Positions 48,408 to 60,170 are shown, counted from the first letter of the stretch. The stretch is DNA of 64,000 nucleotides from Riptortus pedestris (GCA_019009955.1 CM032233.1:85091001-85155000), one strand, 5' to 3'. The notes: generated by a model not told the origin, from the letters alone. Made by a program: numbers and translations.

Positions 48408-48413
<6 letters not shown>

Positions 48414-48474
48414 AAATATAAAAGCTATTATTTACGATTATGAAACTTATATACAGCAAGCACTGTACGTGGAA

Positions 48475-48864
48475 TATACGTTTTGCCTCCTTCCAGTTTA
48501 ACTATTTCTTTTAGTTTTTCTCTTAATATTTTTTTTTGTTTTATTTTCATTTTGTTTTTCTTCCCTCATGTTATAAATGTACTAACAATTTATATTTAGT
48601 TTTGTCCATTCTATTTATTTTGTACATTTGTAAAATTTAGCTGTGTAAAAGTTTTAATATTTATTTAGTTTTGTAAAATTATACTCAAACATGTTAAAAG
48701 ATGAATCGCCATTGTAGCGGCATGGTTCCAATTATTTTTTACATTTGTAACATTTAGCTGTGTAAAAATTTTAATATTTATTTAATTTTGTAAAACTATA
48801 CTCAAACATGTTAAAAGATGAATCGTCATTGTAGTGGCATCTTAAATAAATAATAATAATAATC
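48475..48864 (+). mobile_element. LINE-type 3' tail with duplicated segment and (TAA)n end
   Basis: A segment of about 118 bp (TACATTTGTAAAATTTAGCT to GATGAATCGCCATTGTAGCG) is present twice, at 48623 and 48741. The second copy is followed by CATCTTAAATAAATAATAATAAT. A tandem 3' UTR with a TAA tail is typical of non-LTR retrotransposons of the I/Jockey kind. No reverse transcriptase is present. Confidence 0.5.
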
Positions 48865-49305
48865 AACGCTGAAAATAATAAATGCAAATATCTCAATTAA
48901 TAATGGAGATAATGAAAAAAAAAAAACATGACAACATTTACACCACATTATAAATTATATTTCAATAAGGTTGGTTCTACACAGTTTTTAAATCCGACGT
49001 ATTATAACGGAGATATTTCGAATATTCCTCCACTTTAAATCCCCCCTTCCATTTGTCCGATTTCAGCCATTTGATCTTTATGTCTACATAAAACGTTTAA
49101 ATATCGAATTTGGTGACGATGAAACAAAAATTGTGACCCCTAGAGCGGTAACATACGTATAGATATATATATATATATAAAATTTAGAACAGACGTCTTT
49201 TTCTTCATCTTCAAGGTAAGTTCGCTGGACATTTGAAAAATGTTTTCGAAAATCGCGTCAAGTACAACTCCATTAGTTGATTTCCCTTAAGGGATATCTG
49301 CTTAA
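48865..49305 (-). mobile_element. HINE fragment, R
   Basis: From AACGCTGAAAATAATAAATGC through GGTTGGTTCTACACAG, CCTAGAGCGGTAACATACG and a short (TA)n to GGGATATCTGCTTAA. The 3' third is missing where the LINE tail abuts. Confidence 0.55.
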
Positions 49306-49670
49306 ACAAATGTCTGTTATATCTCGAGGCAGGAGATATTTTTCCAATTACTTAAGGCAGTTAATTTAAAAAATCTGTTGTAAATTTTTAATGAATTGGT
49401 GTCATATCATTAAGTTAAATTAAAGTTTTGATGCAATTATTTATTTGAAAAAGGTGGGTAGGAGAGTTGGCAAGACACCACAAGAAAAAGTCATGGTAAC
49501 ATATGGGTCCTATGGTCTATAAGCTACTTGTCATCGCTGTGAAATAATTAATAACGGAATCGGTAAAAGTATTGCAATGTTCACTGAAGGGACCCAAGAA
49601 ACTATGAACAAATTTTATTGTTTTTTCCCCAAAATTCGTTCTGAAAAATCCTACGATTGAAGCTTCCTTT
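49306..49670. other. Unassigned spacer
   Basis: AT-rich; nothing recognised. Confidence 0.35.
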
Positions 49671-49790
49671 TTAGCAGGCATCCCTTCAGGGAAATCAGCT
49701 ATTGAGGTCGTACTCATGACGCGATTTCCGAAAAATTTCTTCAAATGTCCATCGATCCTACCCATGAGATGACGAAAATGAGGTCCGTTC

Positions 49791-49842
<52 letters not shown>

Positions 49843-50530
49843 CTGTTAACGCTCTAGCGGTCGCTGCCGGTTGTTTGATCGTTACGAAACTCCATATTTA
49901 ACCGTTTTATGTAAAAAGACAGATCAAGTTTGTTAATGGCTGAAATCAGACCAGTGGGAAGGGGTGTTGAGAGGGGTATTTTCGAAAATTCAAAATAACC
50001 CCGTTATTATGCATCGGATCGAAACATTGTATAGAACCAATCGTATTGAAAATTAAATTTACTATAAATATTGTTATATACATTTATTCTCTATCTTGAA
50101 TATTAACGGAGATATTTGCATTTTTATGAAGTCTGTGAGACACGTGGTCGGGTATAGTTCGGATTAGGTCGGCCATTTTCGTCATTGCTCGGCTCAGGTG
50201 GAAGCTTCTTCTAACCTTACCTGTCGTTTCTAACCTTATCTTACCTTCTTTACTTTGTGAGACTTATGCAAATACGTTCTGTTCGTCCAACCCCCCCCCC
50301 TTCTTTAGTTCTTGAACTATTAAAATTTGAGTTATTAAAATATAAATTATTCTTACAATTCAGAAGCCGTTCCAGTTGGGAATTTATTAAAATTAACAGA
50401 AAGATTTCTCATTACCGTTTGTATTTACTCATGGTGGTGTTGTGTTACCAGTATGCAGATTTCTCTATTGCTAAACTTCACATGGAAAATCTGCATAGTA
50501 GTTTACGCAGCCCCTGCGTGACGGACTTTT
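49671..50530 (+). mobile_element. HINE, subtype A/B hybrid, F, full length
   Basis: TTAGCAGGCATCCCTTCAGG to GCGTGACGGACTTTT, 860 bp. (TA)n is at 49797-49838. The middle holds AGTTCGGATTAGGTCGGCC (A-like) and then TCTCATTACCGTTTGTATTT (B-like), so the copy joins two subtypes. TCGCTGCCGGTTGTTTGATC replaces the normal GTCGCAATTTTTG. Confidence 0.7.
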
Positions 50531-51149
50531 GTCTTCTGACCACTTAATTAGGTGTTATAAAAAAAAAAAAAAAAGAAGAAAAGATAGAAACCAAAATAGC
50601 TATACGGTTAATAGTATAGATCTTTTGAAAGAAATTTTTAAGATCTTAATGGTTTGTAGAACTATGCCAAGTATCTCTCTGGAGAACGTCAACACATTTA
50701 TAACTTATTTCCTTATATTTTTCTTGCTTTGAAAGGGGTATTAACATTTTTTTAATATATTATTATTTATGAATATTAGATTGACATGTACATGCAGCCA
50801 GTCGGAATTTACTTCTTGCTATGGAGTTTCCGAAATAATTGTAGAGCTCATTTAAAATTCTGTTAATTTCCTATTCTAGACCATTCCAAAATGGATAAAC
50901 TTTGACCCTAACTACTCCTTATCCAGTGAACCCGGTTTATTTTCTAAATAAACAAAGCCCCATCTACAAAGATTTGACTATCTCTTTTAAAGTTGCGTAA
51001 GACTCCAGCACTATCATGTATGACTGCGATATGTGCCCGATTAGGGAGCTTCATGGACAATGTAATCATTATAAGAAGAGTACGATAATGGGTGAAATCG
51101 CTAACATGATGTTATACCAGAAGTTAAATACTTAATCGACTGATGAAAT
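50531..51149. other. Unassigned spacer
   Basis: An A-run at 50558-50572 (with short GAAGAA interruptions after it). A 67-codon open frame here is AT-rich and unremarkable. Confidence 0.35.
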
Positions 51150-51414
51150 GATTTCTCAGCGTAAAATGTTATAAAACCAGTGTTGTTGGACTATTGATGT
51201 TCTACAATTGTTGTTATATGCATTGTTTCGTAGGTCCAGTATAATGTGAGTTATTCGCACTTTCTTGTATTCTGCCTTCAGTAGACCCCCCCCCTCCTTT
51301 TACTCATCGGTTATTAAAATATAAATAGAGAATATGTGCTCTGATAAGATCACCAGAGTGTTATACCAGCATTTAGAATATCTAGTTAACGAAGCCCCTG
51401 CGTGACGGACTTTT
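51150..51414 (+). mobile_element. HINE 3' half, subtype D, F
   Basis: CAACAATTGT-type block read forward (TGATGTTCTACAATTGTTGT), C-run, AAATAGAGAATATGTGC, and GAAGCCCCTGCGTGACGG with ACTTTT. The 5' half is absent. Confidence 0.55.
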
Positions 51415-52108
51415 TAAGAAACTTGCAGTACAACATTCAACAAGCTTGTGGCCATCAGCCTGTAATGACGACCGCTACCGACAGATTTGAAAATAGCGTT
51501 TATATTCTGACGGAACTAATCGACTTCTTGAAACCGGTAATTATTAAGCGAGTTTCCAAATTCTCCGAGCACGCAGCTGCTGTCCCTTGGAATTAATTGT
51601 TCATTACCGATTTGGTCAAATATAATTAATAATATATACTATAAATGGAGTGGTATAATGAATATTCCGAGTATTTCAAAACAAACGTTGTCTTGAAATG
51701 GAAACCTCTTGAGATCTTGCTTTTTACTCTTGGCATTCTTTAGTGACACGACATCCTTTTACTGAGAGTTGGCGGTTACCGGTGGATCTTGACCTATTTA
51801 AGGAAAAACGCTCTGACTAATAACCCTCATTGCCTTAACTGCATTTTACTCTTGTCACATGCTGATCTTCAACCCCCATTGGCTACTACAAGAGTCCCAC
51901 CCTGTCTGTCCGTTTGTCTGCCTCAAACAAGGCATATCCAGGCCGACTTCTTTTTACCCTAGAAATGTTGTCGATACGTAATACCAACAGCTAGAGCTGT
52001 GTATGGCTCAAATTAGAACATGTTCCTAGCTCAATGTTGCCTGAAAGACTTATTCAAATGTCATTATTTTGATTTAATGGAGGTTCATATCTAGGAATGA
52101 GAAAGTAA
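51415..52108. other. Moderately complex spacer
   Basis: 51430-51600 and 51760-51990 are less AT-rich than average. A 64-codon open frame (51402-51596) starts inside a HINE end and is not recognisable. Possible conserved non-coding DNA; unproven. Confidence 0.35.
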
Positions 52109-52534
52109 AAAAGTTCGTCTAGCAGAGGCTGCGTAAACAAAGCAGTTTTTTAAAGTGCTGGTAATGACATACTACTGATTTCATCTCACAAGAAATTATC
52201 TTTTTTTAAATGAAAATACGATGAGTAGAACTGGATGTTTACTGGAGACTTAAAACAAGAAAGTAGAAATTAATCGCTTAATATTTGAGTTACAAACAAA
52301 TTTATAGAACAACAATTGTAGAGCATCAATAACTTAATTTAACTTTATTTAATTAAGTTAACGTTAATAAATAATTTAATTAATAACTTAACAAGATTGA
52401 CCCTATAACCTTTTTCGATACGACTCACAATAACGGAGATATTTTTAATTTTCGAATTCCCCCTCCCCTGATCCTGGTTCGATTTCAATCATTAGCGATT
52501 ATGATGTTTAGTTTTCAATGCTTATATATTGAGT

Positions 52535-52787
52535 TTGGTAACGAGCAATCGATGACTTATTATTATTATTAATGAATTATTGTTTCACATTAACTTTTTT
52601 TATGGTAATCTGATCAAGACATGGCTCGAAAACCAAATTTTGCTCGGTCGGGTAGTGAAAGGACATTGTGGACTTGAGCTTCTCTGAGAACGACCTACTG
52701 CTTTCTTAAAGACCCTTCTGTCGGACTGGTTCTTTAATAATTTTCGATAGGACTCTTGAGTTTGGTAACGAGCAATCGATTACTTAT
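52535..52787. repeat. Insertion flanked by direct repeats of about 35 bp
   Basis: GAGTTTGGTAACGAGCAATC with GATGACTTATTATTATT (52535-52568) recurs as GAGTTTGGTAACGAGCAATC with GATTACTTATTATTATT (52753-52787). Between them is the repeat also seen at 48267. The flanking word is HINE sequence, so it is either a long target duplication or an unequal duplication. Confidence 0.55.
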
Positions 52788-52789
52788 TA

Positions 52790-52975
52790 TTATTTAATTA
52801 ACATTCACTTTTTGCTACTATGGCTAATTGGCAAGGGGTTTCTACAAGTTACCACCCTTTTCTAGGTGCGACTAAGGATTTTAAATATTGAGTTCACCGC
52901 TAAAGAAATTCGTATTCCCTAGTCGGGAATCAAACTTGCCACTCTAAGTTTACCATGTGAGATTAAGGCCAACGA
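52790..52975 (-). mobile_element. tRNA-derived SINE, inverted, diverged
   Basis: Read on the minus strand it has CTTAATCTCACATGG, the B-box-like TTGATTCCCG, AAGGGTGGTAACTTGTAG, and AATTAGCCATAGTAGC. It is inserted in the HINE at 52109-53321. Confidence 0.6.
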
Positions 52976-53093
52976 TTCAACTCCGATTTCAGTCATTAAC
53001 GAACTTGACCTTTTTTTGTTACATAAAATGACAAAATAAATATCGCTTGTGGTAACTATCAAACAATAGTTGCGACCGCTAGAGCGGTAACAG

Positions 53094-53160
<67 letters not shown>

Positions 53161-53339
53161 TAAATAAATAGATAGATAGACAATAAATACACAATTTTGA
53201 ACGGACCTCATTTTCGTCATCTCCTAGGTATGATCGATAGTCATTTGAAGGAATTTTTCCTAAATCCGGTCATGATGATGATCCGGTCAATATCTGATTC
53301 CCGTTAAGGGAAATCTATTAAAAAAACAAATTTCTTGGA

Positions 53340-53487
53340 TTATATTCAGATTAGAGAATAACGTTATGAGCCGCAATTGTAAAATATTAAGTTTGAAAGA
53401 AGATTAATTATCTAACAGTTTGATGCGCTCATAATAAATGGGATATTTTGAATTTCTTGCTTTATTTATTCATGGGATATCTGCTAA
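53340..53487 (-). mobile_element. Decayed HINE 5' part, R
   Basis: TTCAGATTAGAGAATAACG, AATAAATGGGATATTTTGAA, and ATGGGATATCTGCTAA. Same structure as 4609-4808, again abutting a larger R copy. Confidence 0.4.
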
Positions 53488-53808
53488 AATTCATGGTCAA
53501 TGCAACTTGAGTAAGGATTAATCCTCAGGTTACATAGAGATCAAATACCACTGCTTCTCGTGGTTAATAAATGAATGAATGCAATAGAATAAATACTTTA
53601 AATTAGAAGTAATACAGCCTCTGCCACAACCACCTCGTTGCTCCCAACAACCTGGTTCCTTCAGTAGCAGACTACCCTAGTAGACACCACCTCAGATTAT
53701 CCAAGAACTCCTATCTGAATGTGCCACTTTTACCCTATCTACCTAGCGTACCATAAATTTCTTTTATCTGGTTCCTTTTTTTCGTTCTGATTCGACCGCT
53801 ACAGACTT
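53488..53808. other. Unassigned spacer
   Basis: A less AT-rich, C-rich part at 53630-53760 (CTCTGCCACAACCACC) is unrecognised. Confidence 0.3.
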
Positions 53809-54532
53809 TTAGCAGATGCCCCTTCAGGAAAATCAGCTATTGAGGTTGAACTCATGGCGTGATTTTCGAAACGTTTCTTGAAATATCCATCAAAATTTAC
53901 TTACCCAAGGCTCTAGCAGTCGATTTTTTATTAGATCGTTACTAAATTAGATATTTAAACGTTTTATACAAAGAAAAAGTCAAGTTAGTTTATGGCTGAA
54001 ATCGAACCAGTGAGATTGGGGTTCAGAAGGGAATTTCAAAAATTCAAATTATTTCCTTTATTATCTGTTGGATCCAGAAATTGTATAAAACCAATCTTAT
54101 AACAAATCTAATTTATAATGTTATTACATGCATGTTATTACATTCATGTATTCCATATCTTGATTTTGTAAGTTATATTAACACTAAGACAATATTATAT
54201 AATGGGCCATATTATTCCCAGCTTAAATACCAAATATTGAACTTTTACAGAGTGAGATGTGTGCAAATATTTTCGACGTGACGCCATTATTTAAGATTTT
54301 TAAACTACATGATTTTTAATAATCTACAACCACACTTGTATTTAACTGTATCATGGGAAAACAAAGATTATATTAGGTATTGGCTGAAATCGGCCTTCAG
54401 GAGAGGGGGGCGTGGGTGAGAGAGAGAGATTAAATGGGGGGAATAGCATATTCGAAAGACCTCGTTTACTATTTGTTGGATCGAAAAATTGTATACTACC
54501 AATGTTGTTGGAATTTTTATTTTCTATAAGTA
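53809..54532 (+). mobile_element. HINE, subtype D, F, diverged
   Basis: TTAGCAGATGCCCCTTCAGG, a middle without (TA)n (CCAAGGCTCTAGCAGTCG), then ACGTGACGCC at 54278 and a second D block with a G-run (54395-54440). It lies head-to-tail with the full copy that follows. Confidence 0.5.
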
Positions 54533-54654
54533 TTAGCAGATTTCCCTTAAGGGAAATCAGCTATTGAGGTCGTACTCATGACGCGATTTTCGAAAAATGT
54601 CATCAAATGTCCATCGATCCTACCCAGGAGATGGCGAAAATGAGGTCCGTTCAA

Positions 54655-54716
<62 letters not shown>

Positions 54717-55270
54717 CTGTTAACACTCTAGCGGTCGCAATTTTTGTTTAATCGTCACCAAACTCGGTATTTAATCGTTTCATGTAAAAAGGAAGATCAA
54801 GTTCGTTAACGGCTGAAATCGGACCAGTGGGAGGGGGGGTTTAGAGGGGGGATTTTCAAAAATTCGAAATATCTCCGTTATTATGCATCGGATCGTAAAA
54901 TTGTATAGAACCAATCTTATTGCAAATTAAATTTACTATAAATAATGTTATATACATTTATTCTGTATCTTGAATATTAACCGAGATATTTACATTTGTA
55001 TTCTGCGTGTGGTCGCCAGTAGGCTATGTTCGGACTTTCCGCCGAGAGCTCTGGTGGCCATTTCCATAACTATTCGTCCCTCGTGAATAGGTTTAGAGGT
55101 TAGGTTAACTGTTTTTTGGGGCTAGAAACTACTGGGTTATTACGCCCCAAATAATGTTTTAGGTTTAGAGGTTTCTTACTACTACAGTTGTTATTAGGCA
55201 GATTTCTCTATTGTAAAACTTCACGTGGGAAATCTGCTTAGTTTACGCAGCCCCTGCGTGACGGACTTTT
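54533..55270 (+). mobile_element. HINE, subtype A, F, full length with a 58-bp insertion
   Basis: TTAGCAGATTTCCCTTAAGG to GCGTGACGGACTTTT. Both termini match the consensus exactly. (TA)n is at 54658-54711. It carries the insertion described at 55102-55159. Confidence 0.8.
55102..55159. mobile_element. 58-bp hairpin insertion with 14-bp target duplication
   Basis: TAGGTTTAGAGGTT lies on both sides (55088-55101, 55160-55173) and once in the uninterrupted copy at 43481. The insert contains TTGGGGC and GCCCCAA as inverted arms. Confidence 0.55.
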
Positions 55271-55748
55271 GCTCTTTTCATGTATTTTCTTTTGCCTTTT
55301 AGAAACCTCTCCTGTTCTACTGATGTACTAATTAAATTTTGAGTTTACATAGCTCAGCCAATAACATGTAATGCCCAGCTATCATGTTCCTCGTGATCAT
55401 CATCCCTGTTTTCACAGGCTTCTTACTACACGAGATAAAGAGAGCAGACGGCAAGATGAAATCATGAGAGTGTTATATTCCAGCAGGTGGGAACTCAGCT
55501 TATTCTACGCAGCACTTGCTTGATGCACGTTTTACAAAAACCCGTCAGTATTGAGAAACCTCATATTCGTGTCTGAATACTGACGGGTTTTCGGAGACAC
55601 GAATATGAGATGTATAAAAATAAATTTGATCACGTTTAGAAAAATTTACCCGGTCTCCTAAATTGGCCATGGTGCGTGCGAGGAGATACTGAAATCTTTT
55701 TCGCCATCGATAGTAGTAATCAATCCTAATTGATTTACATTACAAGTT
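55271..55748. other. Spacer containing the interleaved inverted repeats
   Basis: Mostly unassigned; 55440-55530 has D-type words (TGAGAGTGTTATATTCCAGC, TATTCTACGCAGCACTTGC, TTGATGCACGTTTT) and so includes a decayed F 3' end. Confidence 0.4.
55537..55609. repeat. Two interleaved perfect inverted repeats (A-B-A'-B')
   Basis: Arm A AAAACCCGTCAGTATT (55537-55552) pairs with 55576-55591; arm B CTCATATTCGTGTCT (55560-55574) pairs with 55595-55609. Both are perfect (16 and 15 bp) and B lies inside the loop of A. The loops between are 7, 1 and 3 bases. Confidence 0.85.
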
Positions 55749-55873
55749 TTAGCAGATTTCCCTTAAGGGAAATAAGCTATTGAGGTAGTACTCATGACGC
55801 GATTTGCAACAAAAAATTGTCTTCAATTGTCCATCGATCCTACCCAGGAGATGACGAAAATGAAGTCCGTTCA

Positions 55874-55944
<71 letters not shown>

Positions 55945-56389
55945 CTGTTAACGCTCTAGAGGTCGCAATTTTTGTTTGATCGTTACCATCGTATTTAAAC
56001 GTTTTATGTAAAAAGACAGATCAAGTTCGTTAATGGCTGAAATCCGACCAGCGGGAGGGGGGTGTAGAGGGGGAATTTTCGAAAATTAGATATATCTCCG
56101 TTACTATAATTCGGATCGAAAGATTGTATAGAACTAACCATATTGTAAATTAAATTTACTATTAATATTGTTGTATCTTGAATATTAAGCGAGATATTTG
56201 CATTTACATTGTGTGAGTGCACGTAACGAACGGAGATGAGATCGGCTAACTTTGGGCCTAGTCGTGAGTTTCCGGAAAAAGCTAGTTCGGCCGTTTCCGT
56301 AAGTGTTTGGCTCTCTTGAAATTCCTATATTTTAAAACTTCACGTGGGAAATCTGCTTAGTTTACGCAGCCCCAGCGTGAAAGACTTTT
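55749..56389 (+). mobile_element. HINE, subtype A, F, full length
   Basis: TTAGCAGATTTCCCTTAAGG to AGCCCCAGCGTGAAAGACTTTT. (TA)n is at 55877-55940. The A block reads AAAAGCTAGTTCGGCCG. Confidence 0.75.
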
Positions 56390-56610
56390 TAAACTGTGGT
56401 TTCTTTTTTGCGCAATTATTCCTTTAGTGCTTTATCTCTTGCATGCAAACGTGCAGTATCTCGCTGCAGTACCCGACAATAATAAATAATCACTTTGACA
56501 TTCCATCTTCTGGGAGCCACCTTATTGGCTTTTATTGAATACCCTGATTTATAATGTTATTGCCTAGTGGTAATAACCTGATCACTCGCATAATACAATT
56601 CAACCGACTT
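56390..56610. other. Unassigned spacer
   Basis: Nothing recognised. Confidence 0.3.
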
Positions 56611-56822
56611 AACACGTGAGTTAAGGTGTTAGTCTTAATTTCATATGGTAAAACTAGTGTCTTGAGTTCGATTCTCATCTGGGCAATGGGTATTTATTTA
56701 GTGATGAACTCATTAAATAAAATACTTCGTACCACCCTAGGAATGGGTAGTAAACTGCTGATAACCCGTCCCAATTAGCCTTATTAGCAAAAATTGGACG
56801 TTAATAAATAACATTTATTATT
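56611..56822 (+). mobile_element. tRNA-derived SINE, second copy
   Basis: GAGTTAAGGTGTTAGTCTTA, B-box-like GAGTTCGATTCTC, TTTAGTGATGAACTCATTAA, GATAACCCGTCCCAATTAGC. It is diverged from 27643-27866 and lacks its first 15 or so bases. Confidence 0.7.
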
Positions 56823-57097
56823 CAGTAGTCATAGAGTTTGCGCTCTAGCAGAAATTCTGTGACGCGTTGAATACTGGCCTGAGTATTCATCTGATTTAAG
56901 CAAAAAGCACAAGAAAATGTATCAATAATGAACTGAAGCGTGGGCAATTCCCTAACGTGGGACCTATTCACATTAGATCACTATTCCCTTCTACCAAACA
57001 ATTAAATATTTCGAATAGAAATATGCGTTTATATGCAAAGCATAATTTATAGGTGGTTTTTGGAACTGATATTTGTAGAAGTCAACAATATACTGGG
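56823..57097. other. Unassigned spacer
   Basis: AT-rich; nothing recognised. Confidence 0.3.
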
Positions 57098-57536
57098 CTA
57101 TCTAAGAAGATTTCCCACGTGCGTATTTGCATTTATCTGAAAACGTAAAAGTACAATGAGAACAATATTTGGTATTCAGGCATCAAATAATATTTTTCAT
57201 AATATAACAGCTTTTTTTTTAATACGTCATGAGTAGGAGTGCGGGTTTACTAAAGGCCCAAAACTAAAATATGAAAATATCTCGGTTGATATTCAATTTA
57301 GAGAAAAAATGTATATAACAACATTTATCGAACATCACATTTTCAATAAGATTGATTCTGTACAATATTATAATCCGACACAAAACAACGGAAATATTTC
57401 GAAATTCTTCCCTCTAACCCCCCCCCCCCCACTGGTCTAATTTTTGCCGTTAACGAACTTTATTTTTACATAAAACGTTTAAATATCGAGTTTGGTAACG
57501 ATCTGACAACAATTTCGACCACTAGAGCGCTAACAG

Positions 57537-57632
<96 letters not shown>

Positions 57633-57745
57633 CGAGAGAAAGAGACATTTCTGAACGAATCTCATTTTCGTCATCATCTGCTGGGTAAGACCCATGGGCA
57701 TTTGAGAATATTTTTTCATGATTACTACCTCAATAGCTGATTTCC
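57098..57745 (-). mobile_element. HINE, subtype C, R, lacking the 3' hairpin
   Basis: It begins at AAGAAGATTTCCCACGTGCG (the 3' subterminal repeat) without the AAAAGTCCG end. (TA)n (57540-57586) passes into (GA)n (57587-57630). The 5' end is decayed. Confidence 0.6.
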
Positions 57746-57794
57746 CTTAGAGGCATTAGATGATCTCTTCTCCTCATATATTCTATGATTCCCA

Positions 57795-58675
57795 TGAGTG
57801 GAACAAGGGCTGAAAACAAGCTGAAACAAGAGTACTGAAGGCTGAAAACAAGATTATACGAATTAGCCGCTTAGTATATGAGTTACAAATAAATGTATTC
57901 AACAATAATTATAGAGCATCAATGCCTGAACAAGATTGGTTCTATAACAATAACGGAGATATTTTGAAATCCTCCCCTCATCCTGGTCCGATTTCAGTCA
58001 CAACTGTGAACTTCAATATTGAATTAAACGGTTAAATATAGATTATGGTATAAATCAAATAAACATCGAGTAAATAAAGTAAAATTGTAATTGATGACGT
58101 CATCCCCAACGTATTTGCAGATATCTCTCAAATTAAAAGTACAATAAAAATTATATTTGGTTTTTAACCTTGGAATGAAGTGGTTGATGATATAACATCT
58201 TATTATTAATTTAACATGAATAAAAGTGTGGGCTTATTGAAAAACAAAAAAATTACAAATATCTCTTTTTTATATTTATGATAGATATAGTATGTATATA
58301 ACAACATTTACAGGCAATTAAATTTTCAATAAGATTGGTTCTAAATAATTTTTTGATCCGACGTATAATTACTGAGATACTGCTAATTTTCAAAATTCCT
58401 CCCCTCTATACTCCCATTCCCCTATTTCGACTTCAGCCGTTAACGAACTAGACCTTTAGTTTTACATGAAACGCTTATTTATCGTATATGTTAACGTTAC
58501 GACTAAAACTGCAACAGTAGAGCTGAAACAGACAAGTACATAGTTACATAATTTTGAATGGACCTAATTTTCTTCATCTCCTGTTTAGGACCGATGGACA
58601 TTTGAGAATACTTCTCAAAAATCACGTAATGAGTACTACCTCAACAGCTGATTTCCCTCGAGGGAGGTGTCTATA
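57795..58675 (-). mobile_element. HINE, subtype D, R
   Basis: ACTGAAGGCTGAAAACAAG, AATTGATGACGTCATCCCC, a second block with GAATAAAAGTGTGGGC, AGTAGAGCTGAAACAGACA, and CTCAACAGCTGATTTCCCTC. (TA)n is nearly absent. Confidence 0.55.
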
Positions 58676-59096
58676 ATCCGTTCGATTAAAAGGTTCAGGA
58701 TAAAGACCCAATCTTTTGACCGGATACCATAAGTCGCTGAAGTACTATGAGTTAGGTATTAAGGAATAGTAAGTGCTCTCTCAAAAAGGAATGTATTACA
58801 ATTTTAGCTCTTTAATGAATGGGAATATTTGGAAAACCCGAAACGCTCTTGTTTGTTCTAAATTGAGGCGAGATGCCTGGAGTCAGGTTATGGTCATTGA
58901 ACTATAGTGGGAGAAAGGAAATCTCCTATTTTAGAAAATAATGTGAAAGGAGCTCTGGGCATGCTTACTCTTGCTGAGAAAAAGAGCCTGCCTTTTTTAC
59001 AATTAAGTTAATGGTAACTACTTTATATACTTATCACAATAAGGGATTCCATTATGTAGGAACGCCGTAAATTACACATAATTTTAATATATATAT
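58676..59096. other. Unassigned spacer
   Basis: AT-rich; nothing recognised. Confidence 0.3.
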
Positions 59097-59856
59097 ATTA
59101 GCGGACCCGACAGACGTTGTCCTGCTTGATATTTCAAGCGATTAGGATATTAAAGAAAGTATGAAATGAAAAACAAATAATGTAATAATTTCATTATTCT
59201 TTATTTTGAAATAACATCAATTTTTCTAAAAACAATTCCTTATTGCAATTATATTTTTCTATATTTCTATGCAAATTACTGGCTTTACACATTGTTATAC
59301 TAAAAAATGTTTAAAACGAAAGCTACTTTTAATAACACATAAAACAACTTTAGTTATGTGCACGTTTGCCTAGAAACAGATAGAAAATGAAATATCGCGA
59401 ATTTTTTATTCAGACCTCCCTTATAACCCCCACTCCCATTCGAACCTAAAAAATTTAATATAGCTTATAATCATGGAAGAACTAATGCTAATTTACATAT
59501 AGAGTTTTGTTAAGTTCCGTTCAATCGTTAGTTCCCAATAAAATTGTTGGCTCCCACTTAAATTTTTTAGTGTATATCTCGTTTATACTCAGTTATACGA
59601 CAAAAGTGAATATAACAAACTTCACTCTAAATAAAAAAATAAACAACTTTTATCCAGTGCATATTTGCCGAAAAACCAATAGGAAACGAAATATATTTTC
59701 AATTTTAGGGCTCCCTTACAACCCCTACTCTTGCTCCATCTGCCGGGCTGATTTGTGAATCTAAACCATCCAGGGCGTCCCCCAAATGCATTAAACAAAA
59801 TTCATTCAAATCGGTTCAGCCGTTTAGGAGTACAGTGGCATACATACGTAAAGTAG

Positions 59857-59862
<6 letters not shown>
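59097..59862 (+). mobile_element. Element E, second long copy
   Basis: It begins AGCGGACCCGACAGACGTTG and ends CAGCCGTTTAGGAGTACAG with CATACATACG, next to (TA)n (59863-59906). The duplicated module is at about 59388 and 59690 (CCTTATAACCCCCACTCCC and CCTTACAACCCCTACTC). The head and tail wordings are known from dispersed repeats in many arthropods. Confidence 0.6.
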
Positions 59863-59914
<52 letters not shown>

Positions 59915-59924
59915 AAGCGGACCT

Positions 59925-60015
59925 ATTTTTAGTCATCTCTTAGTTATGATCGATAGACAGAAACGAAAAAATTGTCATAACTAGCAACTTCAATTGCTGA
60001 TTTTCCTTAAAGCAA
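59925..60015 (-). mobile_element. HINE 5' end, R, following element E
   Basis: CGGACCTATTTTTAGTCATC, GATCGATAGACAG, TTCAATTGCTGATTTTCC. The same arrangement as at 45850 and 29797: the HINE 5' half after an E insertion. Confidence 0.5.
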
Positions 60016-60061
60016 ATCTGCAAATTACAATATATTCCCAGAATCCCCTTCATTTTATTTT

Positions 60062-60170
60062 TATTTATTAATTAACGTCCACTTTTTGGTACTAAACCTA
60101 ATTGGGACAGGTTATCTACAGGTTACAATCCTTTTCTAGTCAGTGTGAGACTAAGGATTTCATTTAAGAA
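60062..60170 (-). mobile_element. SINE body fragment, inverted
   Basis: TTAACGTCCACTTTTTGGTA, TAATTGGGACAGGTTATC, and CTAGTCAGTG. The tRNA part is missing. Confidence 0.5.

Larger units (their letters stand above)
52109..53321 (-). mobile_element. HINE, subtype D, R, with two nested insertions
   Basis: AAAAGTTCGTCTAGCAGAGG to TTAAGGGAAATCTATTAA. A dispersed repeat (52569-52752) and a SINE (52790-52975) interrupt it. GCTAGAGCGGTAACAGAC and (TA)n with an added (GA)n (53097-53161) follow. Confidence 0.6.
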
